A stretch of 64,000 nt of DNA from the NCBI GenBank assembly GCA_963931925.1, contig OZ007579.1, positions 37,296,066 through 37,360,065 of the forward strand, given 5' to 3'. The notes beneath the pieces were generated by a model, which was not told where the DNA came from, did no database searches, and saw nothing but the letters and a program-made list of their open reading frames with translations. The translations under genes and the position numbers were made by a program. The DNA comes from Onchidella celtica. Taxonomy: Eukaryota > Mollusca > Gastropoda > Systellommatophora > Onchidiidae. This document shows, piece after piece, positions 1-64,000 of this stretch (positions within the stretch are counted from its first letter, which is position 1; each line of letters begins with the position of its first letter).

Positions 1-224
1 AAACATTCATTAACTTTCCACATGTACAACTTGCATGCTGTAAAACTCCATCTGTCACAAACACAAGAAACATTCACTAACTTTCCACATGTACAATTTG
101 CATCCAGCAAACTCCAACTGCCACAAACACGAAGGCAAGAACTAACTTTCCACATGTACACTTTACCAAAAATGAGCACAATCAGCAAGCAGTCAATAAG
201 TAGTATCTTGCAAGTCTTTGTCTG

Positions 225-397
225 CAGGGCCGACTTAACATCATCATGGGCCCTTGGGTAAAGTAATAGGATTTTCTTCCCCCCAAACCATTATTTCTTT
301 CAAAAACCAATGTAAATTTTTGTTTGCATGCACCCCTAAATCCGTGGGGTCCCTAGTCAACTGTCCCATGAGCACATGCGTTAAGACGGCTCGGTCT
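225..397. repeat. MITE with CAGGGCCG termini (copy 1)
   Basis: A short non-coding element whose left end begins CAGGGCCGACTTAAC and whose right end carries the inverted counterpart (TTAAGACGGCTCGGTCTG). A second, clearly related copy lies at the opposite edge of the window (63812-63982), sharing the ATCATCATGGGCCC block and the GGATTTTCTTCCCC block. The termini resemble hAT-type ends. No clear target duplication is visible around this copy. Confidence 0.55.
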
Positions 398-792
398 GAC
401 TGTAGACCTTTGTAAATGACCATGAAACCCAAATTTTTCCAACCACCGCACAAACTGATCAAATGTTGTTCTCGTGCTTTGTAACAGCCGTCTCTAGACT
501 TCCCTATGAAGGACCCACCCCGCTTTTAAACAGTTCCACTGGATACCATGAATATTTTCCTTCCACTCTTTACACACCACCCATATTTAGTTACACACAC
601 ACAGTAGCTCATCAACACTCCACAGTGTGAAAATCCTCCCATTAATGCACTTTCCAAACTCAATTTTGGACTGGACAATATTGGTTTTACTGTCCAATGT
701 TGAATTAACGCACAATATTTCTGCCATCAGCAAAGAACCATTAGAGCCATAGATCAAAAACCTGATTTCCCAGGGGCAAGGTGGTAATTTAC

Positions 793-61762
<60,970 letters not shown>

Positions 61763-62140
61763 CTGGCAAATGAAGGAAAAAAATACGGGAAAATTCGTTT
61801 GCTCTGATACACAAAGTTGACAAATGTATTGACAGACACAGGAGTAGAAAGATGGATGGATGAACGGACGGACAAACGAATGAATGCATGGTAAATAACC
61901 AAATGGTCACTGCCATATTATTTTGCGGAAAACTAAAAAGGTACGTGTTTGTTCAGATCCACAAAAGTTTATACATAGAATGTTTTTGACTTACGACTTG
62001 ATTGATGGATGAATAAATAGAGGAACGGTTTGTCAGACGCCTGGGTAGACCAAATGAGTACATGGATTACATAAAATGAATATAAGATCACATAAACAAG
62101 GCGGTGGCGCGGGCTAATACATCACAGCCCTTTTGAGAGC

Positions 62141-62725
62141 TAGAAAGAAGAAAAAGAAGAAAAACAGAAGAAAAAGAAGAACAGTATTGAAGAACAAGAA
62201 GAAAAAGAAGAACAGTATTGAAGAACAAGAAGAAAAAGAAGAAAAACAGAAGAAAAAGAAGAACAGTATTGAAGAACAAGAAGAAAAAGAAGAACAGTAT
62301 TGAAGAACAAGAAGAAAAAGAAGAAAAACAGAAGAAAAAGAAGAACAGTATTGAAGAACAAGAAGAAAAAGAAGAAAAACAGAAGAAAAAGAAGAACAGT
62401 ATTGAAGAACAAGAAGAAAAAGAAGAACAGTATTGAAGAACAAGAAGAAAAAGAAGAAAAACAGAAGAAAAAGAAGAACAGTATTGAAGAACAAGAAGAA
62501 AAAGAAGAAAAACAGAAGAAAAAGAAGAACAGTATTGAAGAACAAGAAGAAAAAGAAGAACAGTATTGAAGAACAAGAAGAAAAAGAAGAACAGTATTGA
62601 AGAACAAGAAGAAAAAGAAGAACAGTATTGAAGAACAAGAAGAAAAAGAAGAACAGTATTGAAGAACAAGAAGAAAAAGAAGAACAGTATTGAAGAACAA
62701 GAAGAAAAAGAAGCAGGAGAAGAAG
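62141..62725. repeat. 31/51 bp purine-rich minisatellite
   Basis: A CAGTATTGAAGAACAAGAAG unit recurs at 62182, 62213, 62264, 62295, 62346, 62397, 62428, 62479, 62530, 62561, 62592, 62623, 62654 and 62685. Spacing is 31 or 51 bases; the 51-mers contain an extra 20-base AAAACAGAAGAAAAAGAAGA-type insert. Long open frames on both strands result from the repeat and are not genes. Confidence 0.97.
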
Positions 62726-63811
62726 AGGAAGAGGGGGTGGAAGACCTGGCAGAAGAAGGGCAAAAAACGAGGAAACAGAAGAAATAAAAGAAAAAAAGCA
62801 AGCAAGAAGAAGAAAACTGAGGTGTAAGTGCCAAGAGCAGCAAACCTCCTTAAATACAGACCTCAAACCGGTCTACTGCAATAAATATATAAAGAATGAA
62901 GGCATGAAAACAATATCATTACACACTGGCGTTTTTACTCAACTTTACACTTAACTGTTTAAAGCTGGGGCACTGACTCAAGTCTGTTTTGTCTCCGTTT
63001 TAGTGTGAGATGTGCAGGAGTTGAACGGGACCTAGTGCACGGGCTAGACTCAAGTGTCTGTCTGTCTGTCTCACGAGTTCGTGTGAGTCGAAGAGACAGC
63101 AGGCGGAAAGAAAGACCTGTGGCGCTGAGACAAAACAGACTCTGAACTCGGTGTGCCACCAGCCTAAAGCAAAAATGACATTTTATCTCAGGACTGAATA
63201 TTGGAGAGGTTACTTCAAGACACATTAGAATCATTTCGCGAAAAAGCAAAAAAACTTTGGACTTAACCTTGTTGGTGTATTAGTGTGGCCCAATTTCAAA
63301 TCAAGCTCTCTCAGCGCTAGTCAATAGAAAGGTGATGTTACTACAAATTGATTAAGTTTCCACTGGTATGGGCAGTTCTACTTTTAGCAAAATGTGACGT
63401 AACTTCGTTTTTGAACTAATCTCTTCATGTGGAGGAAAACACTGCTAATAATCTACTACTTTCCTCTGACATAAACAAGGGATGAAACAGATCAAGGCTG
63501 ACGTAGGCGCAAGACCGATGGCTCGTCACCCGTAAATTTTGCTTCACACTAATACAGTAGGCACTGCCCACACCGCGACCCAGCAGGATGCAGAGGGTAG
63601 AGCCTATTGCGCGAGTGAGAAGCAAATAAGGTTTAAATTTATGGGTGGCGAGCGCTACTGGACTGACGCTTACACCAGTCTTGGACTGTTTCACCCCCAG
63701 GACATTCGGTACCTTTGGCTGGATGGTATTTACAGATTGCCAGAAGAATGTTACAAGTTTATATACATGAGCTGTCTGCTAGAGTTTAGTGATGGAAATG
63801 ATAGTGGTGGA

Positions 63812-63982
63812 CAGGGCCGTCTAAATATCATCATGGGCCCCTGGGCAAAGCAATAGGCTGTAATGCACAGGATTTTCTTCCCCCTTTCAAAAATCAATGT
63901 AAATTTGCATGCATGGGCCCTCCCAAAACCCCTGTGGCCCCCTGGAAATTCCCGGGTGTGCCCATGCGTTAAGGCGGCTCTG
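63812..63982. repeat. MITE with CAGGGCCG termini (copy 2)
   Basis: CAGGGCCGTCTAAA left and TTAAGGCGGCTCTG right are inverted ends. The flanking octamers GTGGTGGA and GTGGCGAG agree at 5 of 8, compatible with an old hAT-type 8 bp duplication. The interior matches 225-397. Confidence 0.65.
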
Positions 63983-64000
63983 GTGGCGAGATCATGAGGG

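Larger units (their letters stand above)
61763..64000. other. Upstream intron sequence of the cyclase
   Basis: Contains a purine-rich minisatellite (62141-62725) and a MITE at the edge (63812-63982). I searched the minus strand for exons encoding the first two helices and found none that fit, so they probably lie beyond 64000. Confidence 0.5.

Noticed and set aside
62088-62866. Three 220-250 residue Phe/Ser/Leu-rich frames (minus) that look like membrane proteins
   Set aside because: All three frames of the same purine-rich minisatellite are open at once, which shows there is no coding constraint.
63539-63856. 105-residue frame as a candidate upstream cyclase exon or separate gene
   Set aside because: No hydrophobic helices as needed for the missing cyclase part, wrong strand, and it runs into a MITE.

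Overview
The window looks like animal (metazoan) nuclear DNA, most likely from a lophotrochozoan such as a mollusc. It has short exons with GT-AG introns, many tetranucleotide microsatellites, tRNA-derived SINEs, MITEs, Helitrons, and Gmr1-like and CsRn1-like Ty3/Gypsy retrotransposons. The phylum is an inference from this repeat mix, not a demonstrated fact.

Only one host gene is visible. It is a transmembrane class III adenylyl cyclase on the minus strand, running from about 61762 down to 793 and open at both ends. Thirteen exons join with correct reading phase and encode 679 continuous residues: the last four helices of the first membrane cluster, the complete C1a catalytic half, an acidic C1b linker, and all six helices of the second membrane cluster. 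The first two helices lie upstream beyond 61762, and the C2 catalytic half lies beyond the left edge. The C1 metal and phosphate ligands are present with the expected 44/44 residue spacing.

Almost everything else sits in the introns, above all a 36.3 kb intron (23008-59293), and is a nested stack of mobile elements. Left part (1-23 kb): hAT-like and foldback MITEs, a TGGA-rich microsatellite belt, a hAT-like element carrying a non-LTR reverse transcriptase fragment (12093-13654), a CpG-rich inverted-repeat element holding a jockey-like 3' end (13872-16000), and a 1152 bp solo LTR with a CATCC target duplication (21562-22713). Middle (23-45 kb): a Helitron (24262-24987), a CsRn1-like Gypsy element with apparently identical LTRs and one in-frame stop (25189-29506), tRNA-derived SINEs, and several TIR elements. 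Right part (45-64 kb): a PIF/Harbinger element split by an antisense non-LTR fragment (45455-47720), an 8.9 kb LTR retrotransposon with integrase encoded upstream of reverse transcriptase (Gmr1-type order, 48253-57146) inserted in a MITE, an ~860 bp TAGA array 49 bp from a cyclase splice donor, and a 31/51 bp minisatellite.

Most coding or orientable mobile elements point along the plus strand, antisense to the cyclase. Tetranucleotide arrays lie within tens of bases of several cyclase splice sites. These two patterns, the reversed integrase/RT order and the nested insertions are the most interesting features.
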